In this document: piece by piece, positions 19,432 through 29,000 of the stretch | Layout: each line of letters begins with the position of its first letter | Numbering within the stretch: position 1 is the stretch's first letter | DNA from: Acidobacteria bacterium RIFCSPLOWO2_12_FULL_66_21 | Lineage (GTDB): Bacteria; Acidobacteriota; Vicinamibacteria; Vicinamibacterales; 2-12-FULL-66-21 | Direction: 5' to 3' | Assembly: GCA_001767455.1 (NCBI GenBank) | Contig: MELC01000067.1 | Coordinates: 1-64,000 of the forward strand | DNA: 64,000 nt | Notes under the pieces: generated by a model | Told to the model about the DNA's origin: nothing | The model's input: only the letters and a program-made list of their open reading frames with translations | The model's database searches: none | Translations under genes and position numbers: made by a program

Positions 19432-21387
19432 TTGCGCGCCTTGCCCGCGACGTACCCGCGCGTGCCCTTCTGGACCGCGACGTTCATGTACGTCCTGCTG
19501 CTCGCGCTGGGCGTTCACACGCAGCTGGCGCAGCCCGCCGGAACGCTGTCGGCGGTGTCGTGGATGCTCACGAGCACCACGTTTCTGCTGTATGCGGGGC
19601 TCAGCCTGGTTGCGCTCTGGCAGCTGGGAACTGACCGCCGCGTCATTCTGTTCGCCGCCACCAGCCTCGTCGTCTCGCTCTCGCTGGTCTTGCCGGACCT
19701 CAACCGGGTCGGCGCGCCGTGGCTCGTCGCATCCGGTTTTCTCGGCTGGGCGGTTGCCTACGTGGGGTCGCTGCCGGTCATCGTCCACCTCGCCTCGGAG
19801 ATTCCGGGCGACCACCCGTTTGTCGCGCGCCATCCGCGATTCGTTCCACTGCATTACCTGGCCACCGCGGTGATGGCTGCCCTCGTGTTCGGTTCGCTCA
19901 CCGCGACCTCCACCGGGCCACTCGCCTCGCCGGGTGGGTTCCATCTGGCCGCCCGCGCCGTGACGACGCTGCAGCCATTCGTGTATCTGTATGCCGGCAT
20001 CGTCTCGCTGTGTCTGCTGACGACGGCCGCGCGGCACGCAACGCAGGCGCACAGGCGGCGGCAGGCGTTTGTCGTCGTGGCCGCCATGCTCGTGTGGACG
20101 TTGAATGTCAGCGTCCAGGCACTAATGCCGGCGCTTCGCCACCAGGCCGTCTTCGTCTATCTCGTCGAGCCGGGCGCGGTGCTGGTCGTGCCGATCGCGT
20201 TGTCCGTCGCGATTCTGGGATTTCACCTGTTCGAGATCAGCCCCATGGTGCGCAAGACGCTCGTGTTCGGCACGAGCGGCCTGCTTCTCCTGACCCTGCT
20301 CTATCTTTCCGTGGCGGTCGTCGTGCCCGGGGCCCTCGCGGCTCAGCCCTGGCTCATCGCGGCCGCGTTCGTCACGCTGGCGGCGGCTTTCCATCCCCTC
20401 GCCCGCTGGTTTGGCGGGGCGGTGGATCGCGCGTTTTTTCCGGAGAAAGTGGCGCTCGGTGCGCTGCAGCACTCAATCATCTCCGACCTCGCCGTCGAGA
20501 CGAACATCGAGGCCATCGCCCGGCGGCTGGTCGATCGGCTTGTCTCAGGGCTGGACTTGACCCGCGCGGCGCTGCTCATCGCCGACGAAGACCTGCAGGT
20601 GCTGCGCGTGCGAGCGTACTCGGGCCAGTATGCCGACGCCGGGGCCGCCGAGCGGGTGGTCGTGGCGTTGTCCAATCTCACCGCCGTTCCCCCGGCGCTC
20701 GAGGCGACGACCGTGATGCCGATTACCTTTCGCGAGCGCGCGCTCGGCGCCCTCTGTGCCGGGCCGCTCGCGTCGGGCGCCCAGCTCGACGCCGACGATC
20801 GCGCCGCGCTGGGACATATCCTCAATCAGGCGTCGGCCATGCTGGAGAACGCCCGGCTGTTCGAGCTGGCCCACATCGATCCGCTCACGCGTCTGCCGCG
20901 CCGGCATGTCTTCGAGGAGCGCCTGCGGTCGGAACTGGCGCGCGTCGCGCGCAGCGGCGGTCAGTTCGCGGTCATCATCGCGGACATCGACCATTTCAAG
21001 CGTCTGAACGACCGGTACGGGCACAGCGCGGGCGATCGCGTGCTGGCGGACGTCGCGGGCGCCCTGGCCTCGACGGCGCGGACGGCGGACCTCGTCGCAC
21101 GTTACGGCGGGGAGGAGTTCGCGATTTTGCTCCCGGACACTACGCCCGACGCGGCGTACGCGGCCGCCGAACGCCTGCGAGGGGCGGTGGCGGACGTACG
21201 GAGCGTCTTTCCCGCCGGCCGCGCGTCGGTCACGCTGAGCGCAGGCATCTCGGCGGTGACGGGCGGCGCGGTGCCGGAGGACAGCAGCCGCGTCATTGCC
21301 GCGGCGGATGGGGCGCTGTATGAAGCGAAGCGGGCAGGCAGGAATCAGACGCGACTCAGCGATCCATTCGAAACGCAAGATACATGA
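19432..21387 (+). CDS. Membrane-anchored GAF-GGDEF diguanylate cyclase
   Basis: 651 residues from a TTG start with AGGAGG five bases upstream; the ribosome site overlaps the permease stop codon. Residues 1-300 carry eight or so transmembrane helices, about 340-460 resemble a GAF domain (LTRAALLIADEDLQVLRV) and about 470-640 are a GGDEF domain. The active site GGEEF is intact, and an RxxD inhibitory site (RTAD) sits exactly five residues before it. It should make cyclic di-GMP and be product-inhibited. The last residues (LSDPFETQDT) run over the remnant of a degP-like gene on the other strand. Confidence 0.92.
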   Translation: MRALPATYPRVPFWTATFMYVLLLALGVHTQLAQPAGTLSAVSWMLTSTTFLLYAGLSLVALWQLGTDRRVILFAATSLVVSLSLVLPDLNRVGAPWLVASGFLGWAVAYVGSLPVIVHLASEIPGDHPFVARHPRFVPLHYLATAVMAALVFGSLTATSTGPLASPGGFHLAARAVTTLQPFVYLYAGIVSLCLLTTAARHATQAHRRRQAFVVVAAMLVWTLNVSVQALMPALRHQAVFVYLVEPGAVLVVPIALSVAILGFHLFEISPMVRKTLVFGTSGLLLLTLLYLSVAVVVPGALAAQPWLIAAAFVTLAAAFHPLARWFGGAVDRAFFPEKVALGALQHSIISDLAVETNIEAIARRLVDRLVSGLDLTRAALLIADEDLQVLRVRAYSGQYADAGAAERVVVALSNLTAVPPALEATTVMPITFRERALGALCAGPLASGAQLDADDRAALGHILNQASAMLENARLFELAHIDPLTRLPRRHVFEERLRSELARVARSGGQFAVIIADIDHFKRLNDRYGHSAGDRVLADVAGALASTARTADLVARYGGEEFAILLPDTTPDAAYAAAERLRGAVADVRSVFPAGRASVTLSAGISAVTGGAVPEDSSRVIAAADGALYEAKRAGRNQTRLSDPFETQDT

Positions 21388-21515
21388 GAGTGCTGTCGCG
21401 CTCGAGCTGCAGGACCACGGCCGTCCCTGGCTTCAGCTTCGCCAGCGCTGATTTCAGGCTCTCGACGCCGTCCACGGGCCTGCCGTTCAATGCGTAGATG
21501 ACTGCGTCCGACTCT
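21356..21515 (-). pseudogene. C-terminal PDZ remnant of a DegP/HtrA-like protease gene
   Basis: The minus strand encodes AESDAVIYALNGRPVDGV, then a segment ending in LERDSTLMYLAFRMDR and a TGA at 21356-21358, matching the last half of an HtrA-type PDZ domain. An in-frame TAG lies just upstream (near 21512) and no start or protease domain is present. The next 50 bases lead into the inverted-repeat element at 21566. This looks like the 3' stump of a deleted gene. The diguanylate cyclase gene overlaps it by 32 bp. Confidence 0.65.
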
Positions 21516-21565
21516 GCATTCTACATTCGTCTTCGTCTGGCATGTCGCCATGTCCGGCGGGTCGT

Positions 21566-21908
21566 GTCCCGCTGCACGCGCGGACGGCAGTCATCGCACG
21601 AAGACCACGAAGCGCACGAAGTGCACGAAGACTGTCACGCTGCGGCGGGACCGTCGAGCCGCGCACAGCGCGGCAAGGGCAGCCGCGACTGGAAAAACGC
21701 AAGCAGCATCTGATCAAGGGCTGTTTGCGTTTTCCCAGTTGCGACTGCCCTGCAACGCCGGCCTGCATGATCTTACGGGCCGGCGCTCGGCGGTCCCGCC
21801 GCTTCCACGACGGCGTCTCCAGAAGTCTTCGCTTGACTGTCTTCGTGTCCTTTGTGTCCTTCGTGCACTTCGTGCCTGATCGTGGTCCGTGACCGCGTGC
21901 AGCGGGAC
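21566..21908. mobile_element. 343-bp inverted-repeat element with CACGAAG-iterated arms
   Basis: Perfect 15-bp terminal inverted repeats (GTCCCGCTGCACGCG at 21566-21580 and its complement at 21894-21908). Inside are arms made of four CACGAAGNN units (21597-21632) and the complementary CTTCGTGNN units (21839-21875). An internal imperfect stem of about 29 bp surrounds ATCTGATCAAG (roughly 21678-21749). No convincing ORF. A related element lies at 47271-47619. It looks MITE-like or like a large structured repeat; no target duplication was established. Confidence 0.7.
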
Positions 21909-21911
21909 CGC

Positions 21912-22655
21912 TTACAGTCCCCCCACCTCCGCAAGGATCGGGTGGTGATCGGAGGCGTCCTTGACCTGCGCGTGCGTGACCACCTTGCACGTCCGCAGGC
22001 GGTCGGCGAAGCCCGTGGGCACGAAGGCGTAATCGAGCCTGACGTGTGGAGCCCAGGAGGGAAACGTCAAGCCTGGCACGTTCGGGTGCCGCAGGCGGAA
22101 GCCGTCCACGTATCCGGCGTCGAGCACGATCTTGATGGTGCGCCAGCGGACGCGTCCGCCGCTCAACCACACGAGCGCGCGGAGGCGGTGCGGCAGCGTG
22201 CGGAGGTCGAGCAGTTCACCCGGCGCGAGCGTGTTGAAGTCACCCATCAGCACGTGAAACCCCGCCTGGTGGTGCGCGATCGCGCCGAGGAGCGCGCGCA
22301 GCTCCATGGTCCGTCGCTGCTCCGTCCATGCCGCATACACGGCGGCGAGGTGGACGCCGAACACGCGCAGGGGATCGCCCGCGGGAACGATCTCGAGGAA
22401 CGCGTGCCGCGAGAGGCGCGGGCGGTGCCACTCGTAATGCGCGACGCGCTCCCGGCTCATGAACGCAAGCGACTCGCCGGGCCGGGATGCCCACTGCGCC
22501 ATGCCACAGTCGGAGGCAAGCCGTTCGATGACGCCGGGCTTCGTCGCCTCCTGGAAGATGACGACGTCGGGCCGGCAGGCCCCGACGACGGCCGCCAGCG
22601 GCGCCTCCCTGCCGCTCCCGCCGTGCCGGATGTTGTAGCTGAGGAGCCGCATCAC
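21912..22655 (-). CDS. Endonuclease/exonuclease/phosphatase-family protein
   Basis: 247 residues. The EEP fold signature is complete: LLSYNIRHG at the N-terminus, VIFQEATKP (metal Glu), VHLAAVYAAW, LMGDFNTLAPGE, RLDYAFVP and ASDHHPILAEV. The family includes nucleases, phosphodiesterases and lipid phosphatases; the lack of a signal peptide suggests a cytoplasmic enzyme. GTG at 22655 or ATG at 22652 could start it, and both overlap the stop codon of the upstream nucleotidyltransferase. It ends three bases from the inverted-repeat element. Confidence 0.88.
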   Translation of the reverse strand: MMRLLSYNIRHGGSGREAPLAAVVGACRPDVVIFQEATKPGVIERLASDCGMAQWASRPGESLAFMSRERVAHYEWHRPRLSRHAFLEIVPAGDPLRVFGVHLAAVYAAWTEQRRTMELRALLGAIAHHQAGFHVLMGDFNTLAPGELLDLRTLPHRLRALVWLSGGRVRWRTIKIVLDAGYVDGFRLRHPNVPGLTFPSWAPHVRLDYAFVPTGFADRLRTCKVVTHAQVKDASDHHPILAEVGGL

Positions 22656-23149
22656 TGACCGTCGGGCTTGTCGATCAGCACGAGGTACGGCTGGCCCATC
22701 AGTTCCCCGCGCAAGTAAATCACCGCGTCGCGCGATCCCTGGATGTTCACCGGCCGGCGGACCATGGCCATCAGCCGCTCCCGGAGCGGCACGAGCGACG
22801 GGGCGATCTCCGGATCCTCCTCGCTCAGCGGACGCGAGTGCAGGCCGGGCACGAAGAATCCGGTGAGCTTGAAGAGCGCCATGACCTCGTCGCCGCCGAC
22901 CAGTGTGAGATCGAGGTCGCTCGTGCCGGGGCCGTCGACATCGAACGCCGCATCGTCCTTCCAGCGGCGGCCTGTGACGGCGCTGCCCCGCAGGATGACG
23001 CCGGTGCCACGGGGAACCGCCTCGCGGATCGCCCGGACGAACTCGTCGAACGCCTTGCGATCGCCGTTGAACGCGAGCCGGATGACGTTCTCGCGCTTCT
23101 CATCCATCGTCAGCTCGTCTTCGGCCGAGCTGGTCCGTTCAGTCGCCAT
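22652..23149 (-). CDS. Nucleotidyltransferase-fold protein
   Basis: 165 residues from the ATG at 23149, which has a strong GGAGGAGG just upstream; the open frame continues to 23308 without a better start. ILRGSAVTGRRW followed by GTSDLDLTLVGG resembles the GS...DxD core of the nucleotidyltransferase superfamily (MNT-like). C-terminal YLRGELMGQPYLVLIDKPDGQ is unassigned. It overlaps the following EEP gene, suggesting joint action on a nucleotide or RNA substrate. No HEPN partner is present. Function unknown. Confidence 0.7.
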   Translation of the reverse strand: MATERTSSAEDELTMDEKRENVIRLAFNGDRKAFDEFVRAIREAVPRGTGVILRGSAVTGRRWKDDAAFDVDGPGTSDLDLTLVGGDEVMALFKLTGFFVPGLHSRPLSEEDPEIAPSLVPLRERLMAMVRRPVNIQGSRDAVIYLRGELMGQPYLVLIDKPDGQ

Positions 23150-23161
23150 CCCTCCTCCACG

Positions 23162-23209
23162 CTGCCCGCAGTGCAACTGACGCGCCGTTTGCGCTACGCT
23201 TGCGGGCAG
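23162..23209. promoter_or_regulatory. Inverted repeat between divergent genes
   Basis: CTGCCCGCA at 23162-23170 and its exact complement TGCGGGCAG at 23201-23209 flank a 30-bp GC-rich spacer in the divergent region upstream of the nucleotidyltransferase and P5C dehydrogenase. It could be an operator or leader hairpin. Confidence 0.35.
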
Positions 23210-23217
23210 GGCCGTCA

Positions 23218-23231
23218 TGAAAACGCTTACA
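23218..23231. promoter_or_regulatory. LacI-type operator upstream of P5C dehydrogenase
   Basis: TGAAAACGCTTACA differs at one base from the perfect palindrome TGTAAACGCTTACA found at 63764. It lies 120 bp before the dehydrogenase start. The likely binder is a LacI-family protein, for example the one at 51830; this is inference. Confidence 0.45.
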
Positions 23232-23351
23232 CTGACGGGTCGGCCCGCGATCGCACCCGACACATTGGAGTACCATCCTACGGAGTGCGCACTATTCAAT
23301 AACGCCATGTAGGCTGGGCCGCTCAGGCTCGGCGCGCCGACGAGGAGAGCT

Positions 23352-24926
23352 ATGACGACGCAGGCAACGCAGAGAATTACGTACGCGACGATGAGCGCGG
23401 ACCCGAATCTTCATACCGACATCGACGCGGCCGTCGAGCGGGTCAAGGGCATGCTCGGCAAGACGCACCCGATGTACATCGACGGCAAGGCAGTCACGGC
23501 CGGCGCGCAGTTCGAGGACCGCAGCCCGATCGACACGCGCATCGTGCTCGGCACGTTCCAGCAGGGGGGCCGCGAGCACGTGCAGCAGGCCGTGGCCGCC
23601 GCGCGCGCGGCGTTTCCCGCGTGGAGCGGCCTGCCGTGGCAGGAGCGCGTGCGGCTCCTGAAGAAGGTCGCCGACACGATCCGCGCGCATCGCTTCGATC
23701 TCGCCGTCCTCATGATTCACGAGGTCGGCAAGAACCGCCTGGAGTGCCTCGGGGACGTCATCGAGACCGCGGATCTCATCGAGTACTACTGCGACGAGTT
23801 CGCGAACCACGGCGGCTACGAGCTGAAGATGGACGTGCTCGGCCCGAACGAGCAGAACATGAGCGTGATGCGCCCCTACGGCGTGTTCGGCGTCATCTCG
23901 CCGTTCAACTTCCCCATGGCGCTGGCCGGAGGCCCTGCCGGAGGCGCGCTCGTCGCCGGGAACACCGTGGTCTTCAAGCCCGCGACGGACACCCCGCTGA
24001 TGGGCGCCGAGGTGTACGAGATGATGGCGGAGGCGGGCCTGCCGCACGGCGTCTTCAACTTCATCACGGGTCCCGGACGCACCGCCGGCCAGGAGATCAT
24101 CGACAACGAGGGGATCGACGGGATCGTCTTCACCGGCTCGATGGAAGTCGGGATGAAGCTCCTGCGCGACAACGGCGCGCGGCGGATCCCGCGGCCGGTC
24201 ATCATCGAGATGGGCGGCAAGAACCCGGCGATCATCACGAGCAAGGCCGACATCGACAAGGCGACCGACGGCGTGTACCGCTCGGCGTTCGGCGCGCAGG
24301 GGCAGAAGTGCTCCGCGTGCTCGCGCGTATACGTGTCGACAGAGGTCCGCGCGAAGTTCATCGAGCTCCTCGTCGAAAAGACGAAGAAGATCAAGATCGG
24401 CAACCCGCTCGAGCGCGATGTGTGGATGGGCCCTGTCGTCAACGAGGGCGCGCTGAAGACGTACGAAGAGGCGGTCGCGCGCGCGCGCCGCGACGGCGGG
24501 CGCATCCTCGCCGGCGGCAACCGCATCACGGCCGAACCCTACAACCACGGCTACTTCGTCGAGCCGACGCTCATCGACGGCCTGCCGAAGGATCACTCGC
24601 TGTTCAAGGAGGAGCTGTTCGTCCCGATCACCGTCATCGGCGAGGTGACGACGCTCGACGAAGCGATCGATCTCGCCAACGCGACCGAGTACGGACTGAC
24701 GGCCGGCATCTTCTCGGAGGACGACGCGGAGATCGAGAAGTTCTTCAACCGGATCCAGGCGGGGACGACGTACGCGAACCGGCGGTCCGGCGCCACGACC
24801 GGCGCGTGGCCGGGCATCAACCCGTTCGGCGGCTGGAAGGCGAGCGGCTCGACCGGCCGCGGCACCGGCGGCCCGTGGTACGTGCAGCAGTTCATGCACG
24901 AGCAGAGCCGGGTCAGGATCCGGTAG
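23352..24926 (+). CDS. Aldehyde dehydrogenase, 1-pyrroline-5-carboxylate dehydrogenase type
   Basis: 524 residues. NAD(P)-binding FGVISPFNFPMALAGGPAGG, catalytic Glu in IEMGGKNPAII, nucleophile Cys in QGQKCSACSRVYV, and EELFVPITVI near the C-terminus. The GQKCSACSR signature and length match the RocA/PruA monofunctional P5C dehydrogenases, which oxidise glutamate semialdehyde to glutamate in proline and arginine breakdown. A LacI-type operator 120 bp upstream raises the alternative that it oxidises another semialdehyde, such as 2-oxoglutarate semialdehyde from a sugar pathway. GAGGAG lies before the ATG. Confidence 0.88.
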   Translation: MTTQATQRITYATMSADPNLHTDIDAAVERVKGMLGKTHPMYIDGKAVTAGAQFEDRSPIDTRIVLGTFQQGGREHVQQAVAAARAAFPAWSGLPWQERVRLLKKVADTIRAHRFDLAVLMIHEVGKNRLECLGDVIETADLIEYYCDEFANHGGYELKMDVLGPNEQNMSVMRPYGVFGVISPFNFPMALAGGPAGGALVAGNTVVFKPATDTPLMGAEVYEMMAEAGLPHGVFNFITGPGRTAGQEIIDNEGIDGIVFTGSMEVGMKLLRDNGARRIPRPVIIEMGGKNPAIITSKADIDKATDGVYRSAFGAQGQKCSACSRVYVSTEVRAKFIELLVEKTKKIKIGNPLERDVWMGPVVNEGALKTYEEAVARARRDGGRILAGGNRITAEPYNHGYFVEPTLIDGLPKDHSLFKEELFVPITVIGEVTTLDEAIDLANATEYGLTAGIFSEDDAEIEKFFNRIQAGTTYANRRSGATTGAWPGINPFGGWKASGSTGRGTGGPWYVQQFMHEQSRVRIR

Positions 24927-24945
24927 CGCAGCCTGCCCCGCCATG

Positions 24946-25027
24946 TTGCGCAGCCCTTTAGGGCTGCCTCGTCCGTCGCGGCTGCCTCGTCCGTCGCAGC
25001 GGGGCGATTCTTCGCCCCGCTGCACAA
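24946..25027. repeat. Two-hairpin element A (CAGCCCTTTAGGGCTG family)
   Basis: Hairpin 1 GCAGCCCT/AGGGCTGC at 24950-24967, two 18-bp units (GCTGCCTCGTCCGTCGCG), and hairpin 2 with a perfect 12-bp stem GCAGCGGGGCGA at 24996-25007 and 25012-25023. Outer TTGCGCAG and CTGCACAA can pair. It overlaps the 3' end of the MmcQ/YjbR gene. Confidence 0.7.
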
Positions 25028-25344
25028 TCTTCGATCAGCCTTGTGTTCCGGAATGCGAGTGTCAGTGCTTCGCCGATCGTCTCCTCGTCGACGGCGCCAA
25101 GCGTCACCCGCGTGCATCCCTGGCGTCCCCAGGCGCCGCTCTCCGGCTCGAACGCCTTCGGACGCCGCGCGATGAACTCGTGCTGCTGCTCCGGCGTCAG
25201 CTTCACCATGCCGTGGCGGTTGTCGCCATGCAGGGTGGCGAAGATCCTGCCGTTCGCGCGGAAATCCGGATGGTCCATGTGCGCGCTCTCAATCGCGCCG
25301 GTCAGGCCGAGCGCAATCCTCCGGAAGTCATCGGGCTTCAGCAT
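24958..25344 (-). CDS. MmcQ/YjbR-family protein
   Basis: 128 residues. DFRRIALGLTGAIESAHMDHPDFRANGRIFATLH and VKLTPEQQHEFI are typical of the small MmcQ/YjbR (CyaY-like fold) family, some members of which bind DNA. Cytoplasmic, no signal peptide. The last 15 or so residues (RRTRQPRRTRQP) are encoded by repeat element A, so the natural end has been replaced or extended by repeat sequence. Function unknown. Confidence 0.82.
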   Translation of the reverse strand: MLKPDDFRRIALGLTGAIESAHMDHPDFRANGRIFATLHGDNRHGMVKLTPEQQHEFIARRPKAFEPESGAWGRQGCTRVTLGAVDEETIGEALTLAFRNTRLIEDCAAGRRIAPLRRTRQPRRTRQP

Positions 25345-25407
25345 GAGAAGAGGATCTCACAGGAGGAGGAGAGGAACGAAGGCACTCCATGCGACGGACA
25401 GCCGCAT

Positions 25408-26085
25408 TCAGCGCTGTTCCAGAACCACGGCTCGCTTGATGTAGTCCAGCTTCGGAAATTCCCGCAGGAGGTACGCATTGCCTCCCTCGAACACGGGATC
25501 CTGCCTGCCGGCCCTGATGCCGCCTCCCGCCCGCTCGCCGTACTCGGCGTACCACGCGTCGGCGACCTCCATGCCTTCGATGACGCGCGCGAACGGGACG
25601 AACGGCTCCGCATCGTGGGTCGCGCTGTTGTCTTTCAGGTTGATGAACACCTGCGCCGACCGCCCGTTCGGGTCCTTGAAGGCGAAGGCAACCGTGCCGC
25701 GCACGTTGGAGAGGACACGCGGGTCGTCCGGCATCGTCCGATCGCGCCAGCGCTTGGCGACCGCCGGATCGCCGTTGATCCCGAACTGCGCCCAGTCACC
25801 CGCCCGAATCCGGAAGACGCGCGCGGCGTCGTAAAATCCCGCGCGCACGAGATTGTAGAAACGATCGACGCCGTGGGGCGCCCACTCCCGGCGCATCTCG
25901 AGCGTGATCGGTCCCTGGCTCGTCTCGAGGAGAACGCGGCAGGCGTCAGGCGCCCGCTGCTGGAAGTCCGGCGCGTCCGGGTTCAGCAGGCGTTGACGAC
26001 CCGATTGCGCGCCCGTCGCTTCGATCGACAGGACGAGTACGGCGGCGATCGCGTGGCACAGCCGGGCCGTTGTTGGACGTATCAT
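25408..26085 (-). CDS. Secreted cyclophilin-type peptidyl-prolyl isomerase
   Basis: 225 residues from the ATG at 26085, which overlaps the upstream gene's stop codon; a longer frame exists but would lose the signal peptide (MIRPTTARLCHAIAAVLVLS...GAQ). The cyclophilin core is seen in VLLETSQGPITLEMRREWAPHGVDRFYNLVRAGFYD, VFRIRAGDWAQFG and GRSAQVFINLKDN. The usual FHR motif reads FRI, so the catalytic Arg is kept but its surroundings are altered. Probably assists folding of exported proteins. Translationally coupled to the large glycosidase-like protein. Confidence 0.85.
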   Translation of the reverse strand: MIRPTTARLCHAIAAVLVLSIEATGAQSGRQRLLNPDAPDFQQRAPDACRVLLETSQGPITLEMRREWAPHGVDRFYNLVRAGFYDAARVFRIRAGDWAQFGINGDPAVAKRWRDRTMPDDPRVLSNVRGTVAFAFKDPNGRSAQVFINLKDNSATHDAEPFVPFARVIEGMEVADAWYAEYGERAGGGIRAGRQDPVFEGGNAYLLREFPKLDYIKRAVVLEQR

Positions 26086-29000
26086 GCAGCACCCACCATG
26101 ACGGCTGCTGTGTATTCCGTTTCGACGTTCTCGAAGAACACGCCCTGCAACCGACCCGGCTCGAGCTGCGGCAGGTCGAGCTCGAAGCGGTGCTCCCGAT
26201 CGGCGGAGAGCGTCGAGAGGTCGGCATAGAACCCGACGAAGGTGCGCGGCGCGGTGCGGACGGCGCTGTAGGCCTTCTTCAGCTCCACTGTGCGGCCATC
26301 GATCTTCAGCCGCGCCTCCCAGCGGGCGTCCGGCTCCGCGATCTGCACGAACAGCAGCAGCCGCTCCGGCACGAGCCACGTCGTGCGGAAATCCTCAGCG
26401 GTCCACGGGATTGGCCATGCCTTCTGCCTCCGGGCGAGCTGGTCGACGATCCGCTGCGGGATCGTGAAGCGTCCTTCGATGTGCCCGCCGGCGGAGGCGG
26501 GATCGTATTCGACAATCGGTTCGTACTGGCGGAAGCGCGCGTCGGCGAACTGCAACGGAACGGTCGCTACCCGCCCGCCAATCCGCGCGGATGCGACTGC
26601 AATCCCGTTGACGGTGACGGTCGCCGCGGACGCGCCCAGCGGCAGTACCACAAGCCCGTCGATCGACGTGCCCGCCTCGCCGCGCACGCCGGTCAAGGCA
26701 ATCGCGCCGTTGGCCAGCGACGCTCTTCCAGTCACGTTGAAGAGCATCGGCTCGCGCACCTCCGGCGCCGGCCGCAGTCTGAGGACGAGCGCGGATCCGC
26801 CGTCCATCGGGAGCGACACGCGATCGCGCGCACTCCAGAAGCCGGCTGCCGGCTTTCCCCGCAGCCGCCCCTCGACGGGATACATCTCCTCCAGCGCGAA
26901 CGAGGCGCCCGCGGACGCCTTCAGCCCGATGGTGTCGTCGAGCACGAACGCCGCGTCGAGCTGCCGGCCGTTCGGATTGAACAGGAAGATGTAGCCGCTG
27001 TCGCCGACGATTGCGGACGTGCCATCGACTTTCCCGATCGCCGGCTGCCCCAGGATCATGCGTGTGTGGCGCAGGTACTCCTTGTTCGCGGCGGTCCAGT
27101 CGATCCACCCACGGAACCACGTCCGATCGGCTTCACTGAAGCTCTTGTACTCCTCCGGGTCGCGGGCGGGAATCATGTTGAGCACGTTGTTCCAGCCGGC
27201 CGTGGCAATCGACGAGAGGAGCGAGTACTTCCAGCCCAGGTAGTCCCAGTCGCGCTCGCGCAGGGGCAGCAGCACGGCGCCGCGATCGTCCGTGCGCCGC
27301 TGGGGCATGTCACCGGTGTCGTCCGCGCGCGACGTCTGGTGGTTGGCGAAGCCGGGAACAATCTCGTTCGGCGCGAACTCGTACTTCCGATAGCGATACG
27401 CGGTGTAGCGCTCGCGATCCGCCGATACCCGGTCGAAGTGCAGATCGGGAAACGGCACGAAGCTCTCGGGCTGTTCGTCGTTTGCGGTCGGATGCGGATA
27501 GCTGCCGGCCAGCCACGTCCACGGGCCGTAGAGGTGATACGCCTGCCGGCCGTCGATCGCGATATCGGGCAGCCGCCGGCGCAACTCCTCCATCACCCGC
27601 CGCCAGCCCGCCCACTGCGCGTAGCGGCTCGTGCCTGGATAGCCGAGGAACGTGTGGTCGAATGCGTACCCGCCGATGCCCGTCTTGTCGTGGAACGCGA
27701 CCAGCTCGTCGATCAGCCAGTCCTGCAGGCTGCGAACGCCGAGGCTCGCATACTTGCGGCTGGGATTGTCCGCCGGCGAGACCAGCCATTCGGCGTTCTG
27801 CGAAAACGGCAGCACGGGATACACATACGCGACCAGCCTGACGTTTCTCGTCTTCGCGTAATCCAGCATCTCCTGCACGGACGGAGGAATCGCGCTGGTC
27901 CTGGGGTCCCACTCACCTTTCCGGATCTTCTGCCCGAGACCGAGCCACAGGGTGTGCTCCCAGCTCCAGTCGTCCTTGCTCTCTTCGCGGCGCGACAGCG
28001 CGGAATTCGACGGCGCGAACAACAGATGATCCGCGCCCAGCTCCGCGGCGCGGTCGATGACCCGCTTGTACTCGGCACGTCCCTCCGGCAGCGCGATGTC
28101 GATCTGGTAATCGTTGACGCACCACCCGACCATGAGGTTCAGCGGCTTCTCGGGTCGGTACAGCAGGAAGCTGTGCACCAGGCTGGTGAACGCGGCAATC
28201 TCTCCTTCGTCCATCCCCGGCGCGAGCGGCTGCGGCGGCTTCAGCCGCCATTCGGGGATCATGCGATCGGGCTCCATGCGGCCAGTCAGCGCGTAAGGAG
28301 CGATGAGCCCGCGATCGGCGGCGAACCGACCGCGCTCGGCGGTCCAGTCCATGTCCGGCTTGTAATGAATGGAGAAGGCGTTCCCGTCGCGTGTGAACTC
28401 GAGGAACGGGTTCTGCACGACCGCGAGGAGCCCGCGGCCGCCGTCAAGCCTTATTGCCGCGCCGTAATCCCCGGTGCCCAGGTTCGTGCGGGCGCTCTTC
28501 GGCACGTACACGTCTTTGATGGGCTCGCCCAGCGACGATCGGAAGACCCGCACGTCGTCCACGTGGTACGTCGATGGCGAGGCAGCCCTGAAGGGCTGCG
28601 CAACAACGCCGTCCCGCGAGGGGTTGCCGTCTCGCGAGGGGTTGCCGTCTCGCGAGGGGTTGCCGTCTCGCGGGGGGTTGCCGTCTCGCGAGGGGTTGCC
28701 GTCTCGCGAGGGGTTGCGCAGCCCTTCAGGGCTGCCGGCGACGTCAATGGAGATCTGCTTGCTGATGAAGCGCCAGTCAGGCTGGAGCTCGTAGACGACC
28801 TCGACGCGGTACGCCCCCGCGGCCCACGCGTAGGTCACGCGATCTTTGGCGACGGTGCGTGACGGGGCCGGCAAAGACCGGCTGTCGAAGGTCTGTCCGC
28901 CTACCGTGACGCTGAAATCATCGCTCGTGAATTGAAACGTGTGCGCGAGCGCGGTGTCGGTCAGCGCCGAGAGTCCTCGCGCGCCAAACTCCGCTCGGAT

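Noticed and set aside
21487..22170. Minus-strand open frame across the inverted-repeat element
   Set aside because: It is a shadow of the EEP gene extended through the repeat; it has no domain and would include the structured arms.
22652..23149. MNT/HEPN toxin-antitoxin system
   Set aside because: Only a nucleotidyltransferase-like protein is present; the neighbour is an EEP-fold enzyme, not a HEPN protein.
28609..28716. CRISPR-like array
   Set aside because: Units are contiguous 18-bp repeats without unique spacers, and they are translated in frame.
26070..28862. 930-residue plus-strand open frame
   Set aside because: Complement of the glycosidase-like gene, low-complexity basic translation, no ribosome site or signal.
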